Source: Cladopsammia gracilis (Eukaryota; Cnidaria; Anthozoa; Scleractinia; Dendrophylliidae). From it: 64,000 nucleotides of DNA. The position numbers were made by a program, and so were the translations under genes. The notes below the pieces were generated by a model, which had not been told where the DNA came from, did not search any database, and saw only the letters and a program-made list of their open reading frames with translations. The stretch lies in contig JAJGOT010000090.1 in the NCBI GenBank assembly GCA_022457155.1, positions 434,001 to 498,000 of the forward strand, in the 5' to 3' direction. Positions 43,101 through 54,900 of this stretch are shown here, in pieces; position 1 is the first letter of the stretch, and each line of letters begins with the position of its first letter.

Positions 43101-44236
43101 ACAATGCATACTAGGAATCATCATGTGTATTGCAAATAAAATTTTTCTCACAATATCACAGATTCCTTGTACCACAGGTTCAAGTTCCCCCTCCCTGCCC
43201 CATTCCCACGAAGGAGCATTTTTTTCTTCTTGTTTGTTAGATTATATGAAAGTTAAATTAGTTTTTGCAGTCACCTTTCTCAACAGCAGATAAATTTAAT
43301 TCTTCTTCAGACTGAAGGCCTTTTAAGTAATCATCCAAGAGAGAATTGAAGTCTATAACCTGTGGAGAAAAAAGCCAATGTTTAATGATTGTCCCCAGAA
43401 TCGCTTTACCCGTCATGCCCGAAAGACCGTGAATGACGTAGTTAAGGTTATTTATAGCTGCAAAAGCCCGACCCGCGGAAAACTTTGGCGAAAACACACG
43501 TTTAGGAAAATTCTGGGAAATAGCAAAGCAATTGTAGCATTTTAGCGGCAAAAAAAAATATTGAATCTGTTTTGGGAGTTTTCTAATGGGTCATTCAACA
43601 GCTACAGCGATTTTTTAGAAGTTTTGAGCTGTGTACGTCACGAACTGTATTCCGCATGGTCCACGAAGCCAAGAAGCGAAGAATAAAATATCGAATTTTG
43701 CAAACCTTACAAACACACACGCAAAAAAATTTTTAACTCAATGAAAAAATTATATGAAACCAAAAAAATATTGAACCTAATTATCAAGATACACTGAACT
43801 GGTACAGGAACGCGGAAAATGATGTTACAAACTTGAGAAATTTCTAGCATACCTCGAGTATCTTTCGTCCCTTCGAAGGAAATACAAAGTCTGACGTGTT
43901 ATTCGAATCCTCCTGTTTTCGTTTTCCTTGTTCGCCTCCCGGTTTCGACGTTCTGTCTTCGTAATCAAAGATAGTTGGAACAGCATCGGGCTTCAGTATT
44001 ACCTTTTTCGGCTTTGGCAAGCCCAGCGACTCGAAAAGTTTTGCATTGTGAACATAGCAGTGTTGTTCAAAATGGGATGAACACAGCCTCGAATATTTGT
44101 TAGGTTCCCAGTTCAACCGCCTGACTTTCTCCTTCCAAATTTGACGGTATTTCTCGTCAGAAGGAAACTGAAAGAAGCTCAGATGTTTCATCTTCTTGCC
44201 ATCGTTGTTGCAATTAAAAGCGCTGCAGTAAACCAT
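36011..44236 (-). CDS. THAP-TIG protein with coiled tail and G2E3-like module (609+ aa, 10 exons)
   Basis: Minus-strand exons are 44236-43853, 43359-43275, 42896-42847, 41692-41539, 41009-40797, 39596-39356, 38919-38825, 38285-38163, 37193-36833 and 36131-36011. All have consensus AG/GT sites and matching phases. Residues 1-90 are a THAP zinc finger (DNA binding). Residues 129-173 are an acidic linker and 174-245 a TIG/IPT-like fold. Residues 296-407 form a helical region ending in a coiled coil, 408-448 are Lys-rich, and 470-609 are a module like the N-terminus of the neighbouring 954-aa protein. The last exon ends in phase 0 with no stop, so more exons should follow, but I found none convincingly. 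Alternatively the gene ends at a TGA at 38137-38139 reached by reading through the exon 8 donor (456 aa). In that case exons 9-10 start a separate gene, since exon 9 has an ATG 2 bases after its acceptor. A THAP plus TIG combination suggests a sequence-specific transcription factor. Confidence 0.75.
36653..36678 (+). repeat. 26-base G run
   Basis: An uninterrupted run of 26 G lies within the intron between exons 9 and 10. It could form a G-quadruplex, but its length is also likely to be affected by assembly error. Confidence 0.9.
37444..38073. mobile_element. MITE with E2F-like motif and CCAAT boxes
   Basis: AGAGCGATTTTCAATTAAGT at the left is mirrored imperfectly by ACATTCAATTGTAAACTGCT near the right end, and GCTTTGGTTTTGCAT is mirrored just inside. 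The core contains CGTTTTCCCGCGCTTGGCGC and several GATTGG/CCAATC boxes. A partial copy lies at about 925-1200. It sits in the intron between exons 8 and 9 of the THAP gene. Confidence 0.7.
38163..39596 (-). CDS. Exons 6-8: helical, coiled-coil and Lys-rich tail
   Basis: Exon 6 (39356-39596) is mostly helical (SILRLMLYMAAKKEVAEFME). Exon 7 (38825-38919) is a heptad-like coiled coil (RLTAQEQEQKARELEYAVKI). Exon 8 (38163-38285) is Lys-rich (KPKEVKTKASKKLPKAKE), possibly a nuclear localisation signal. An in-frame TGA lies 26 bases past the exon 8 donor, so retention of the intron would end the protein. Confidence 0.7.
38345..38752. repeat. 88-bp tandem repeat
   Basis: About 4.6 copies of a unit starting GTTTCATTTGAATGGTCACA and containing AGACTCAAAAGTTAGAACAA. 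Degenerate copies occur at 36280-36430. It lies in the intron between exons 7 and 8 of the THAP gene. Confidence 0.9.
39020..39210. repeat. Dispersed repeat shared with 50400-50540
   Basis: The order GCATTCTAGAGTGCAAA, ACAAGTGCAAATATGACA, ACGCTAGG, GAGAAGATG is repeated at 50408-50540 in the STIL intron. Class unknown. Confidence 0.5.
39644..40316. mobile_element. MITE with G-run/C-run ends
   Basis: GAGGCCCTGGGGG...GGACTCCCATA at the left and TATGGGAGTCCCCA...CCCGGGTCGAGGC at the right are inverted ends containing homopolymers (25 C at 40282-40306). The interior has GGTACCTTTTAGGG-like repeats. It lies in intron 5 of the THAP gene. Confidence 0.7.
40797..42896 (-). CDS. Exons 3-5: TIG/IPT-like domain of the THAP protein
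   Basis: Exon 3 (42847-42896, 50 bp) encodes DELVNEIIPGSSPCE. Exon 4 (41539-41692) opens the fold with GGDKFVLLLNKPLPEDIDD and VRFGSGHVVPV. Exon 5 (40797-41009) closes it with PGVVAVQLETNDGRVLG and KFIYKEE. The 50-bp exon, the phase-0 start of the fold at Gly-Gly and the phase-1 split are the same in the 954-aa gene (16382-16431, 13253-13388, 12271-12501). This is strong evidence for common descent. An NF-kB/CAMTA-like TIG could mediate dimerisation or DNA contact. Confidence 0.8.
41763..42245. repeat. ~17/34-bp GTGTCCACCTTA tandem array
   Basis: GTGTCCACCTTATAGAG and GTGTCCACCTTACATGG alternate in an irregular array of more than twenty units. A related but shorter array lies in the element at 14738-15008. 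Confidence 0.85.
42430..42665. repeat. 24-bp tandem repeat
   Basis: About nine copies of AACCACTACACCACCACACA followed by GGCT. The array translates to ANHYTTTQ repeats on the plus strand and is intronic to the minus-strand THAP gene. The sequence just before it (42315-42415) matches the SINE-like block at 7960-8070, so the array probably grew from that repeat's 3' end. Confidence 0.9.
43853..44236 (-). CDS. Exon 1: THAP zinc finger
   Basis: The first 90 residues fit the THAP C2CH pattern: Cys4, Cys9, then Cys52 and His55 (LCSSHF), with Trp34, the Pro of FQFPSDE at 25, and the family's closing AVPTIF at 85-90. THAP domains bind DNA through zinc. The ATG at 44236 gives the expected start two residues before the first Cys (MVYCSAFNC). 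The remainder to residue 128 is basic and polar. The donor is CTCGAG/GTATGC. Confidence 0.95.
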
Positions 44237-44480
44237 GTTTGATTAAGGAAAAGTTCTGATTTCTCGACAACTTGTAAAACTGAAATGTCCTAGCAAAACA
44301 CACGAGATAGCACCTGTGACGTCAGCATGGCGAAGCCTGCGGTGGAAAATGTAAACGAGTCATTGATTGGACATAAAATAACCAATCAAAACACTCGACA
44401 TATCTTTATGAAAATTTGCGCGGCATACTTGAGAAGAAAGCAACAAATGCGTCTCCGACATCAACAGATCATGAACGACA
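44237..44480. promoter_or_regulatory. Shared bidirectional promoter, THAP gene / STIL
   Basis: The THAP start codon (minus, 44236) and the start of the STIL 5' exon (plus, ending at the donor 44527/44528) are only about 100-290 bp apart. A perfect CRE, TGACGTCA, lies at 44317-44324. An inverted CCAAT pair, TGATTGG (44364-44370) and CCAATCA (44382-44388), lies nearby. CCAAT pairs are common in promoters of cell-cycle genes, and STIL is cell-cycle regulated in animals. The transcription start sites are unknown. Confidence 0.6.
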
Positions 44481-44512
44481 CAGAATCAATCGCAATCGAA
44501 AATCGGGATTAA
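44327..44512 (+). CDS. 61-codon upstream open frame in the STIL 5' exon region
   Basis: An ATG at 44327 three bases after the CRE opens a 61-residue frame (MAKPAVENVNESLIGHK...) that stops 15 bases before the strong donor AAG/GTAAGT at 44527/44528. It is not homologous to the STIL N-terminus as I know it. If transcription starts upstream of 44327 it would act as a uORF; otherwise it is chance. Confidence 0.25.
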   Translation: MAKPAVENVNESLIGHKITNQNTRHIFMKICAAYLRRKQQMRLRHQQIMNDTESIAIENRD

Positions 44513-44527
44513 GCATTTTCCATGAAG

Positions 44528-45982
44528 GTAAGTTTTCAATTGCCAAAACATAGTGGACAACTTTTTGTGCACTCCAAACTATTTAGGATTATATTTCTCC
44601 TCGGCGATTTTAGCAATGAGAATTTTGTTTTGGAGAATTTGAAGATGCTTGCTGCCTTGGAAAACACAAAGAGTTGCAAAGCCAGCATTAGTTGGGATAA
44701 AATGGTAGAAGATGAATGTTGACGATACTTGAATCTTGCTTTTGTTTTACCGTTAACTCTCGTACGCTCTCCCGAACTCGATCGATCATCGAGTTTGCAC
44801 ACTCTTCATTTCGTTGAGTTTGATCTCGATCTGCTATGAATGTTGCTGTTAATTCAGTTACTACGTACAAGAGCCTTGTTTAATCCTAGAGTGGCATAAT
44901 TTCTCCCTCGCCGAATCATTGATTCGTGTACTGATTATTTGCCCTAGGAGCTTATTCACATTGAGCACAGTTTCACTAAGTTAAGCTTAATAAGCTTGTG
45001 TATTGGAAAACCTTGCCAGAAACTTGATAGCAAGTAAACCCTTGAAATTCTTGTTACTTGTAGTGTAGTTTTAAATATATTATTTTTGCCAGTGGAGTTT
45101 TCTGTAAGGCAAAATACACATAAGGTCAACATTTATCATCACAAAAAGTCTATAATATTAGGGAACATAAACTTATGTGTACACAAATTACATTACTGGA
45201 TAGCTTTTGGCACACAAAAAATTAAGGCTTATCTATCCACCATCTTGTGAACAGATTCAGAGCAAGCTACATGTAGGGAGATATACACCTGTAGGCCATT
45301 AAACATGTTGAACGTTGCTGAACAAAAATAAATAGAGACATACTCCATTCTGCAACTGCTGCAACATGGTTCAACATTCATTGAGCAACAAATTATTGTT
45401 GAACAATGTTGGACCATGTATCATTTGCTTTACAAACACTTTGTAAATTAACAGTAAATTTGCATTAACACAATATGAAGTGGAAATTTCACAGACGATG
45501 TAACATTGAAATGAGCTTTACAATAACGTGATCAGACTGACAGTGGCAGCCATAGCAACCGGTATCAGTCCATTCTTGATTTCACACCTTTTTCGTTATT
45601 AAATACAGTCCGAGTAGAAGAATTGAAATTAAGTGGAGAAATCACCTAAAATTCTTGTAATCCCTCATATATCATTTGGTGGTGAAAGTCAGTTGCAAGC
45701 CTTGTTGTTGTTTATGGGTGACAAATATTGCCTGATGCTTGCATAAGAAGCTTGACATTGGAAGTATTGGTAGAGGTTCCTAAAATCTAAAAGTTGCCAT
45801 CATGATGTCAGTTAGCTTGTGAGGCAACAAAAGGGGTGGGGACATACATTGTACATGTAGGGCAGTGTATGGGGTATATTGGGCTGGGAGCCATGATCCC
45901 CAACTCCCCCCCCCCCCCCCTCCTCACCCTCCCCCACAAGATTACAATATTTCAATGTCTTATTTTGGTTGATTTTACCCAG
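44528..45982 (+). other. STIL intron 1; little recognised
   Basis: It lies between the 5' exon donor at 44528 and the coding exon acceptor at 45982. It includes a TTGAAC-type decayed repeat at 45290-45430 and a 13-C run near 45909. Nothing else is recognised. Confidence 0.6.
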
Positions 45983-45984
45983 GG

Positions 45985-48900
45985 ATGAAGTGTATTAACA
46001 GGCAATCTGTGGGCCAACTGTCATCCTTTTTTCCTGGCAAAAGAGATGAGGTCGCCAATTCAGAAGACCAGGAATATTTAAGGTGTGTCATTCAATGAAC
46101 AATAAAACACAATTAGAATTAAAGCGATGCTGCTTGTGGGGTTGTGTTTTACCGCTATTCCAATAATATACTGTTATTCTAACTAAAATGACTATAATTC
46201 AGATATAATTAAAATATTAAAAATTCACACCCTAGCCTAAATTTCTGCTGTACTCCCCAAAATGAACAAATTGTGGTGGCTAATAATCCTGAAGGTTTTG
46301 TTGTACTTTTCAGAATGCAAAGAAATGGCATTACTGTACAGCCCTTGAATTTTCCAGCAACTCAATCAGTACTATGGAACAGAACCGCACAAGGAGAGAG
46401 TGAAACCCTTCATTTGACAGCAAAAAGGTGAGTACTTACTGAAAAAGCCGATGTTTTGTGACTTTTGTTCAGCCCATATCCAGTAGGCATATTCTGTTGT
46501 TTTGTTGTCTTGTTATTTGTGCCAAGCCTTGGAGGAGGGAGTTTGGGATAAAACATTTCCAGTAAGTGTACAATAAAGTTCGGAAAGTACTGTAATGACC
46601 CTCCTTACTTTCAGACTTAGAAGCCTTTTACTATAATCGCTGCTTTTGGTGTGTCGTTATTTTTGGAAATTTATTGTAATTTTATGACGTAACCTGTCAC
46701 AAAAGAGCCTAGACTAAAATGAACTGACTAATAGTATAGACACTGTCATGAGTAATGTCCAGCATTGCACGCAAAGGGGAGCATGTCACTCTATGATAGG
46801 CATCACAAAGTGTCCTCTTCTATAAAAGTCCACCATAACACACATAATTCTGTCATGTACATGTAATTTGAAGTAATATGACAAATAACTCTGTCAAATA
46901 TGAAGTACTTGTTCAATTCTGAACATGTCATTGTGACTGTTTTGGTGTCTGTTCACTATAATGGATGTTCCACTGCATTACTAGTTAGTACTAACTAGTG
47001 ATGTTCCACTGCATTACTAGTTAGTACTAACTACTAACTGTACTTACTACCTTTTGCTTGAATAACGTATTTCTCAGGAATGTCAGACTGTATATCAATG
47101 AAAAGACTTTACGCCTGGCTCACAGACATGTCAGTCAAACCAAGTCTTCCTTTGAATGTTTTTTGGTTGGAAGCATCTCTGTTGACTCTCGTGAGTATTA
47201 ATAAACATTGGACTTTCTTTCTGAATGGTCATGACAAGAGTGTTAAAAGGTAAAATTTTCAGCCACGACAACATTACTGTAGATAGCAGCTATAAATACT
47301 GACAGGACCAGCTGATGTGCGTCACCCAAGACAGCATTACAGTATCACGCTTTGCAGACGATCATCTGCAATGTCTTGCAGGCTGCACTTGAGAAGCAAC
47401 ACAGAGCAGCATGCCTCTCTGCCCAGTGTGCTGGCCAGACTATCAGACGTTGGACTCCAGAGCCACTTACGAAAATATACTGATACATGTAGTTGATGCC
47501 AGACTGCCACACATTGTGGAGGCAACAAAATTAAATTCCCCTGAAAGTCTTGGGCAAGTTATTGTTCTTACGAAATTATTTACCTTGCATTGTTCTACTT
47601 TCCAGGGGAAGACAGTATTGATGTGACAGTTGATAGATTTGATCCTGGCAGAGAGGTGCCGGTTAATAATGGTAGGCATTGATTATAAATGTAAAATGAA
47701 TAAGCAGGGCTTTCAATAAGCACCGACGGCCGACGAAAACAGTCGGCTACTTTGCCTGGAGAAGTCGACTATTTTCCCCACCAAATTGAAGAAATATAAG
47801 AAAAATTCTTTTAAAACTTGTTGATACAGTCGGTTACTCTACTCAAACACGCTGCCTACTTCAAATTTTATTGAAACCCCTGAATAAGCAAATGAACAGC
47901 AGATTATCTCTCCACAATGGCCACCTTGCTTGGAGACAGAGTTGCCATTGTGGGTACTGTAGCTAGGGCTATAATATGACACCATTCACATCACTTAACT
48001 TAACCCTGCCTATTCATTAAATTGGAACTTTAGACTATGAGTATGAGATTGAGTATGAGTACAACTTTTCAAACCTACAACCCAAGACAAAATTAGTTGG
48101 GAAGGCTTGTAAAACGCTAAAAAATGACACTACCTTTGGGTTTCAGCTCAATTAAAGGCGGGCACAATGCTTTTTATAGCCCCCCTCTCCCCCAAATCCA
48201 ATGTTGAAGATGTCTATACAAAAGACAGTGTAAGTTAAGTATTTGCGTTAACAGCAACTTATGAGGGGGGAGGGGTGAGGAAAACAAGGAATCTTCCCAA
48301 TACTTTTGTTTTTGGTTGTAGTTTGCTTGCTCTAGATACTGGAACCATTTATCACACCAATTTTATAGCTAGAGTCTCCTTATCTTCTGGTCAGCAACAG
48401 TAAGGACTCACAGGCCAAAAATTCTTTTTTCTTTTTTCTTTTTTCATATACAATAAAATGCATAAATTAGGTCATTTATGAAAACCCCAGGCCTTTACAG
48501 TGTATATGGACACTCCATTAATTTGGACTGTTTCTGTAGTCCCTACACCATACATGTGTTTGAACATGTATCTCTCAAACTCATTAATAATTCATGACGA
48601 AAATACAAAGGAAATTAATGTTTAATGAGTGTTTGGAAATCGGTTGAAACACTCCTCATTTTTGCATCGTTAACTTCTACTTCTAAAATCATTTTTTTTG
48701 AGAAGTAATATCAAACATTCGACACAGTATTTCATCAGATTTCCAAACACCTTGAAGTGGGTTAAAAAAAACTCGGCTGTGCCTTGTTTTTCAACCCACT
48801 TCACGGTGTTTGGAAATCTGGTCAAACACTATGTCTCATGTTTGGTACAATATTACATGTACAGTACTTATTAAGGGGGTTTGACTATATTGTCATGTTG

Positions 48901-51900
48901 TTCCAAAAAACAGTTTGTTATAAACTGAAAGCTTGTTTGTCATCATCATGATTATAGGTTCGGGAAAAGTAAAAAGGAAAGTCCCCACAACAGTTGTTCC
49001 TGGAGATCATATTATACCCATATCTGTAAGTTTATAATTATATTGAAAATTTAATATTCATTGCATCTTCTGCTCCAATGGGAGAACTAAAAAGTCATTG
49101 ACATTCTCTGTTTGTGCAAGTTGGTTTACAACTTGTCTTTATTTGTTTCTTCCATGTTCGTGTGCAACTTTCTTTACAAAATTCAGAACAGAAGGGTAAG
49201 AGGTACAGTTTTTGAGCATCTTGCAGGATCACACCTCAAATTCACTTAGATTTAAAGTGACCAAAACATCTTAGCGTGACATAAATATGCATTGTGTGAA
49301 ACAAGACTGTCTAGCCAACTGGGTGACATAATTACACTAAGGAATTAAAAAAGTTTACTTAATCAATTACAGCAATCATCTTTTAAGTAAACATGTAATA
49401 CGTGCTGGGGAATAAAAAAAGTTTACTTGTAAATGTTGGAAGGAGTGAAAGTTTTCTTATCTGTCCCGGTATACTATATATCTCATTCAATGCTTCACAT
49501 GTTCCGAGATAAAAATGACCAAAAGACAACAATTATAATTCATTACATTCTTTGTTTTTTGACCGGCTACTTTCCTTGTCGAGCTGGCTTCTTAACAAAG
49601 CTTAGTGACAGCCCTATGACAGGAAGGCATATGAACTGTCATATTTGATATACAGTTGATTTTATTGTAAGCAACCAACCAAAACCCCTGGACAAATAGT
49701 TGCCAAGAAACAGTGGTTGCTTATTAAATGTGTGAGTGATACTTTAGAGAAGTGATGAGAGAGGCAGTTGCTAACACCTGAAAGCAGTCAGGCCTGCATA
49801 ATCAGTAAATGTTTTAGAAAAGGCCAATTTCAATGTTGCCCTTACAAAATCTCTTGATGGAAAAAAAAAAACAAAACTTAATTTGCAATTGTTGTTGTTG
49901 TAGTTGATCCAAGGTCTGAGTGGAGCAGAAAGCTCTGTGACACATACAAAAGATGAATTTCACAAGGCATTTCAGGTCTTGTTTGGTAGGATGTGTAGCC
50001 AGGAACCCATCAACTTGTCGCACCTTGTGAGCCTGAAGGTCTGTTGTCACTCACATGGAGATGATGACGAGATCATTATTAATGTCAACTGTAAGTATTT
50101 TTGCCATTACCTGTGAGTCTGTTTCTTTTAACAGCTTTATCGGGCACTCTACAAATCTTGGTTACACAAATAAATAAACCAAAAAGAAGAGAAATAAATA
50201 TTAAATTTAATGTGATTAGGCAACCCAAATGGGAAGGGCGCAAATGGCACATAAAGACCCATGCAAATTAAGCGCCTTTCTTTATTACACTGTAGTTGCA
50301 TTAGTTTTCTGTGCTTATTATATACATGTATGTGTAGACTTGCCTTTGGAGCTTTATACACTGTACATGTATAACCAATTGAAAATTTTCAGTGTCCTAC
50401 ATGTATAGCATTTTAGAGTGCAAATATATGCACCAAAATGAGCACAAATATGACATTGTTAAATTACTCTTTTGAGAATGCGCTAGGGAATTAAAACACT
50501 TTCAAAGACAGTTTTTGGAGAAGGTGACTGTCATACATGTGTAATAAACAATTTCATCCAGCAAAAATTTCCTGCTTGATGTTTTAAGGTGGTACCATTA
50601 CCATGGGAACACAAATTCAAGCCACTCCTGTAGCACCTGTCCCCATCATTCCCACAGCACTCGCTAGGAATCTCTCTGGTCCACTGAGACTCAGTGAGGT
50701 GCAAGGCATGCCAAAAACAGGGTAAGTTTAAACTGTGATATATGTATAAAGGAAATTTGGTCAGTGTTAATACACATGTTACATGTAAAAGTCCCTCTCA
50801 TTCTTGTTATTTCTGGATTAATCGTATAAATTGTAACAAAATTCTTGATTGTGATTGGTCATCCATGCACCTATTTTTTTACATAATTTGTGTGCGGTCA
50901 CGTGGGTGTGCAATCACATCTATCCAATTACAACTTTGAAACTGGAAAGCTGTTATTACTCGCCCCATTACTCCCTGAATTGTACACCACTCTGTCCAAT
51001 TACTATTACAAATTGGATTCCAGTCTCAGTCATATAAACCATTATTTATTTGCAGGTATTTAACTATGGATCACACAAGGAAATTACTGTTGCTCTTAGA
51101 GTCTGATCCAAAGGCATTCTCTTTGCCCCTACTGGGAATGTATGTATTGCAATTTAATGATGATTTCCAGTAATGAACCTGATCCATGTACATGTAATGA
51201 CCACATGTCCTTGATACCAAATTTCTAAATTTTTAATTTTGTGACCTTTTATATTAAATTTGTGACCGCTATATTAAAGTGTATATGACATGAATTTTCT
51301 TTTTGTTGTTTTTGGTCCTTTGATATGTATAAAAAAATGTTCTGAAATTGAAATGCGTAAAAAAATAAATTTCCCATAGTTTTGGACGTCGGAAAACTCC
51401 AATTTTCCCAGTAAAAATGTCCCGGAGTCTGGGGATGAGTGTAGGACAAGAGCCAGGCTCGTGACATCACATGACGTCACTTGATTTGTTTGCTGCGTTA
51501 CTATGATTTTACTTCTGGTATACTTCTGCTATTTTCTCGTCTACAAATGTCCAGTGATCTCATCGGCAAAATGTCCAGTGATTCAGAACTCAGTGATTTA
51601 TCGGATTCTGCAGAAAGGGACATCTTAACTCCACACATCCAGTCTGTCATGAGACAGGCCAGCTGTAATCCTTTGTCTCTACCCCTGCATACATGTATTC
51701 AATCATCATTTTCACCATTGTCTTTGCTGGTCATCCAGGGTCTCTCCTACCATGCTCCGGTTCCAGTTCCAATTCTCATCGTCCAATTATATCGCCAAGT
51801 ACACAATGTACCACCAAATATACTGCACAAAATTGGATAAAAAGATTCTACAGTGCAAAACAGAACATTCACAAGGAGTTTGTAGGCAAAGTGCAGCGTC

Positions 51901-54900
51901 ACAGTTCAAGAGTACATGGAAGTTTTCTGCAACCATTCCCTGCATCTGGAATGAATTGCTCAGCTAATGGAAGATTAACATGTAAAGGAAGCTATAAGCA
52001 CAAAGAGAGCGTGAGAAAATCCATTCGAGCACAGGAAATGGTTGAAGAAAATCCCACTTAATCTTAAGTTGCTTTATGCCACCTGGTCCAGGTCCTTTAC
52101 ACTATTATTTCATTTACATTTTCCCACCAAATATGTTCTTTGTTTCATTCACCTCTAGTTGGGTAAGTGGGACTTACAGCATTCATCATCCTTATATTTG
52201 GGCCTGCTGTCTGCGTTTCGTCCATTCAACTGCTATTCAGCAAAGGTATGACAATGTGGGTTTAACTTGCCACAAAACCTTACAGGTAATCATTGGCTAG
52301 CAGGGTTTCATTTGAGGCCAGAGGCTGGATGTAATGTCCAGTTGTTTGACATGTACAGTCTGGTATTTTCACAGAAAATAATTATTTTCTGAAGTGTGAA
52401 TAAATCGGATGATTTTGTATTAATTTCCTTTATCGCTTATGTAAGCCATACAATCAGAAACACAGATTGATAAATATCATAATTGCCAATTCAAATAAAA
52501 TTAATTATGTAATTTTTTTAAAGCATTTTAATGCCTTAAAAGACCTTCCCGGTTAACCACTTCCAGTCCAGGGAAAGTAGAAAATTGTGCTCCAGAGAGT
52601 CCAATTTCAAAAATTTCTGGGGGGGGGGGGGCATGTCCCCGGACCCCCATAGACACAGTTGTATAGGGGTTGAACTTATTAGTATATACGTGGAAGCTGG
52701 AGATAGCTGACCTTACTGACAATAGTAAAGCACATTAGATCATATATAAATGTATTTTGCGCTATATAAACAATAAAGTTATTATTATAAGTTATTAAAA
52801 TGGTCACTGTACCTTGTGTAAATTGGAGGCACACTGGGCTTATGGTTAGAACACTAGTCAGTCAGCCTGAAGATCAGTGGTTAACGCCCTTGTCTTTGCT
52901 GCCAAAGCTGTTTACATAGACAAGAAACTTTGCTCCACATTGTCTCTCTTAGATTGCACTATCCAATGGAGAAATCTCTATCCAGTAAATAATGCAATAA
53001 TGGTTTTGCTAAAGCTTATACACTGGATAATTTTTTATCCAGTAGACAGTATTATCCACCTTTTGAACAACCGTGGCCAGGTATAAATTGGTTGCTGGTG
53101 AACTTACATGTACATGTCATGCTGAGATGGGATGGGAGCAGGGGGGGATTACAGTGTGGGGTACCCTTACTTTTACAATGGACTAGCATCCCACCCAAAG
53201 GGGAGTGGTAATATCAACGTGTGCAGCTTGGAAAACTCTAGTGATAACCAAGGGCATTTTCTCACAAACAGAGCTACATGTACACTGTACATGTATGCTC
53301 CACCCCTTCAAATATCTTAACAACATGGTTCTCTTTAATTTGTGTAGGAGGCCTGGCGCACGCTACTGGTGTACATGGCTAAAATTCACACTTAATTTAG
53401 CTCTTCTGAAATTATTAAAATTCAGTTTAGGTTGAGATTTGGGAATAAAACTAAAGTTCATTAATGTCTTCCCCGTGAACAATTTTAGTTTTGCATATAG
53501 GGTTGAATAAAACAGACAATTTTACAATAGTCACCAAAAATGAGGCCATTTTGGACACTACGCGTAACATTTACAGTCTAACCTGGCACAATTCATAATT
53601 TCTCCGCTTTGATGATATGTAGGCATTTTTTCTTTTGCGATTAAAGTTAATAGCTAATGAGCATGATGTATTTTAAACGGCCTGGAAAACGCTTCAAACG
53701 GCATGGATGAAAATTCGAACGGTTTTTCCAACGCTTCTAATGCTTTCCTAAACCATTTTAACGCAGTTTCCGAACTGCGGTCAAACGCTTTTAGGCCCTT
53801 TAACAGATAACTGTTTAGTGTACGTTTTCCCGTGGAAGGTCACATTTATCATGTTTTATTATTATTATGTCTTGCTGTTCTCGCTCAATTCTCGTTTGTT
53901 TGTCTTGCTCGTGTCAGCCGAATTATTACTATGACTTGTCACTTTCGATTCTCGCTGATAACCATATTTTTTACGGACTGAATCTGGTTGGTCACTCCCC
54001 GAGAATTTTCGTACGGCTTGCCTTCGGACGAGTTAAATATAACGTTTCCGAAAAACATGCCTAAATGGGCGTAAACTGTGCCTAAGCTGTGCCTAAACTG
54101 TGCCTAAGCATTCTGTAAAACGTGCCGAACCTATGCCTAGTCTGTGCCTTTTATGTTTCTTTCTCGTGTGCTTTTGCGTGAAATCCGTGCCTTTCTCAGA
54201 ACGTGAATTGGTGCATAAGCACGGTGTTACGCTCGTGTACACAAGTAGCGTGCGCAAGGCCCAATGCTGTAGGGTTCTGGCTGCATTAATATTGGGCCAA
54301 CGATGTAAGGCTCTGGCTACATTAATATTGGGCCAATGAAGGGCTCTGGCTACCTGAATATTGGGCCAATGAAGCTGGACTCTGGCTACATTAATATTGG
54401 GCCAATGAAGTAGCGCTCTGGTTATATTAATATTGGGCCAATGATGTAGGGCTCTGGCTGTACTAATATTTGGCCAATGATGAACGGCTCTGGCTACATT
54501 AATATTGGGCCAATGATGTTGCGCTCTGGCTATATTAATATTGGGCCAATGATATAGGGCTCTGGCTGCATTAATATTGGGCCAATGATGTTGGGCTCTG
54601 GCTACATTAATATTGGGCCAATGATGTTGCGCTCTGGCTATATTAATATTGGGCCAATGATGTAGGGCTCTGGCTGCATTAATATTGGGCCAATGATGTT
54701 GGGCTCTGGCTACATTAATATTGGGCCAATGAAGTTGCGCTCTGGCTATATTAATATTGGGCCAGTGATGTAGGGCTCTGGCTACATTAATATTGGGCCA
54801 ATGAAGTTTTGCTCAGGCTATATTAATATTTGGCCAATGATGTAGGGCTCTGGCTACATTAATATTGGGCCAATGAAGTTGCGCTCTGGCTATATTAATA

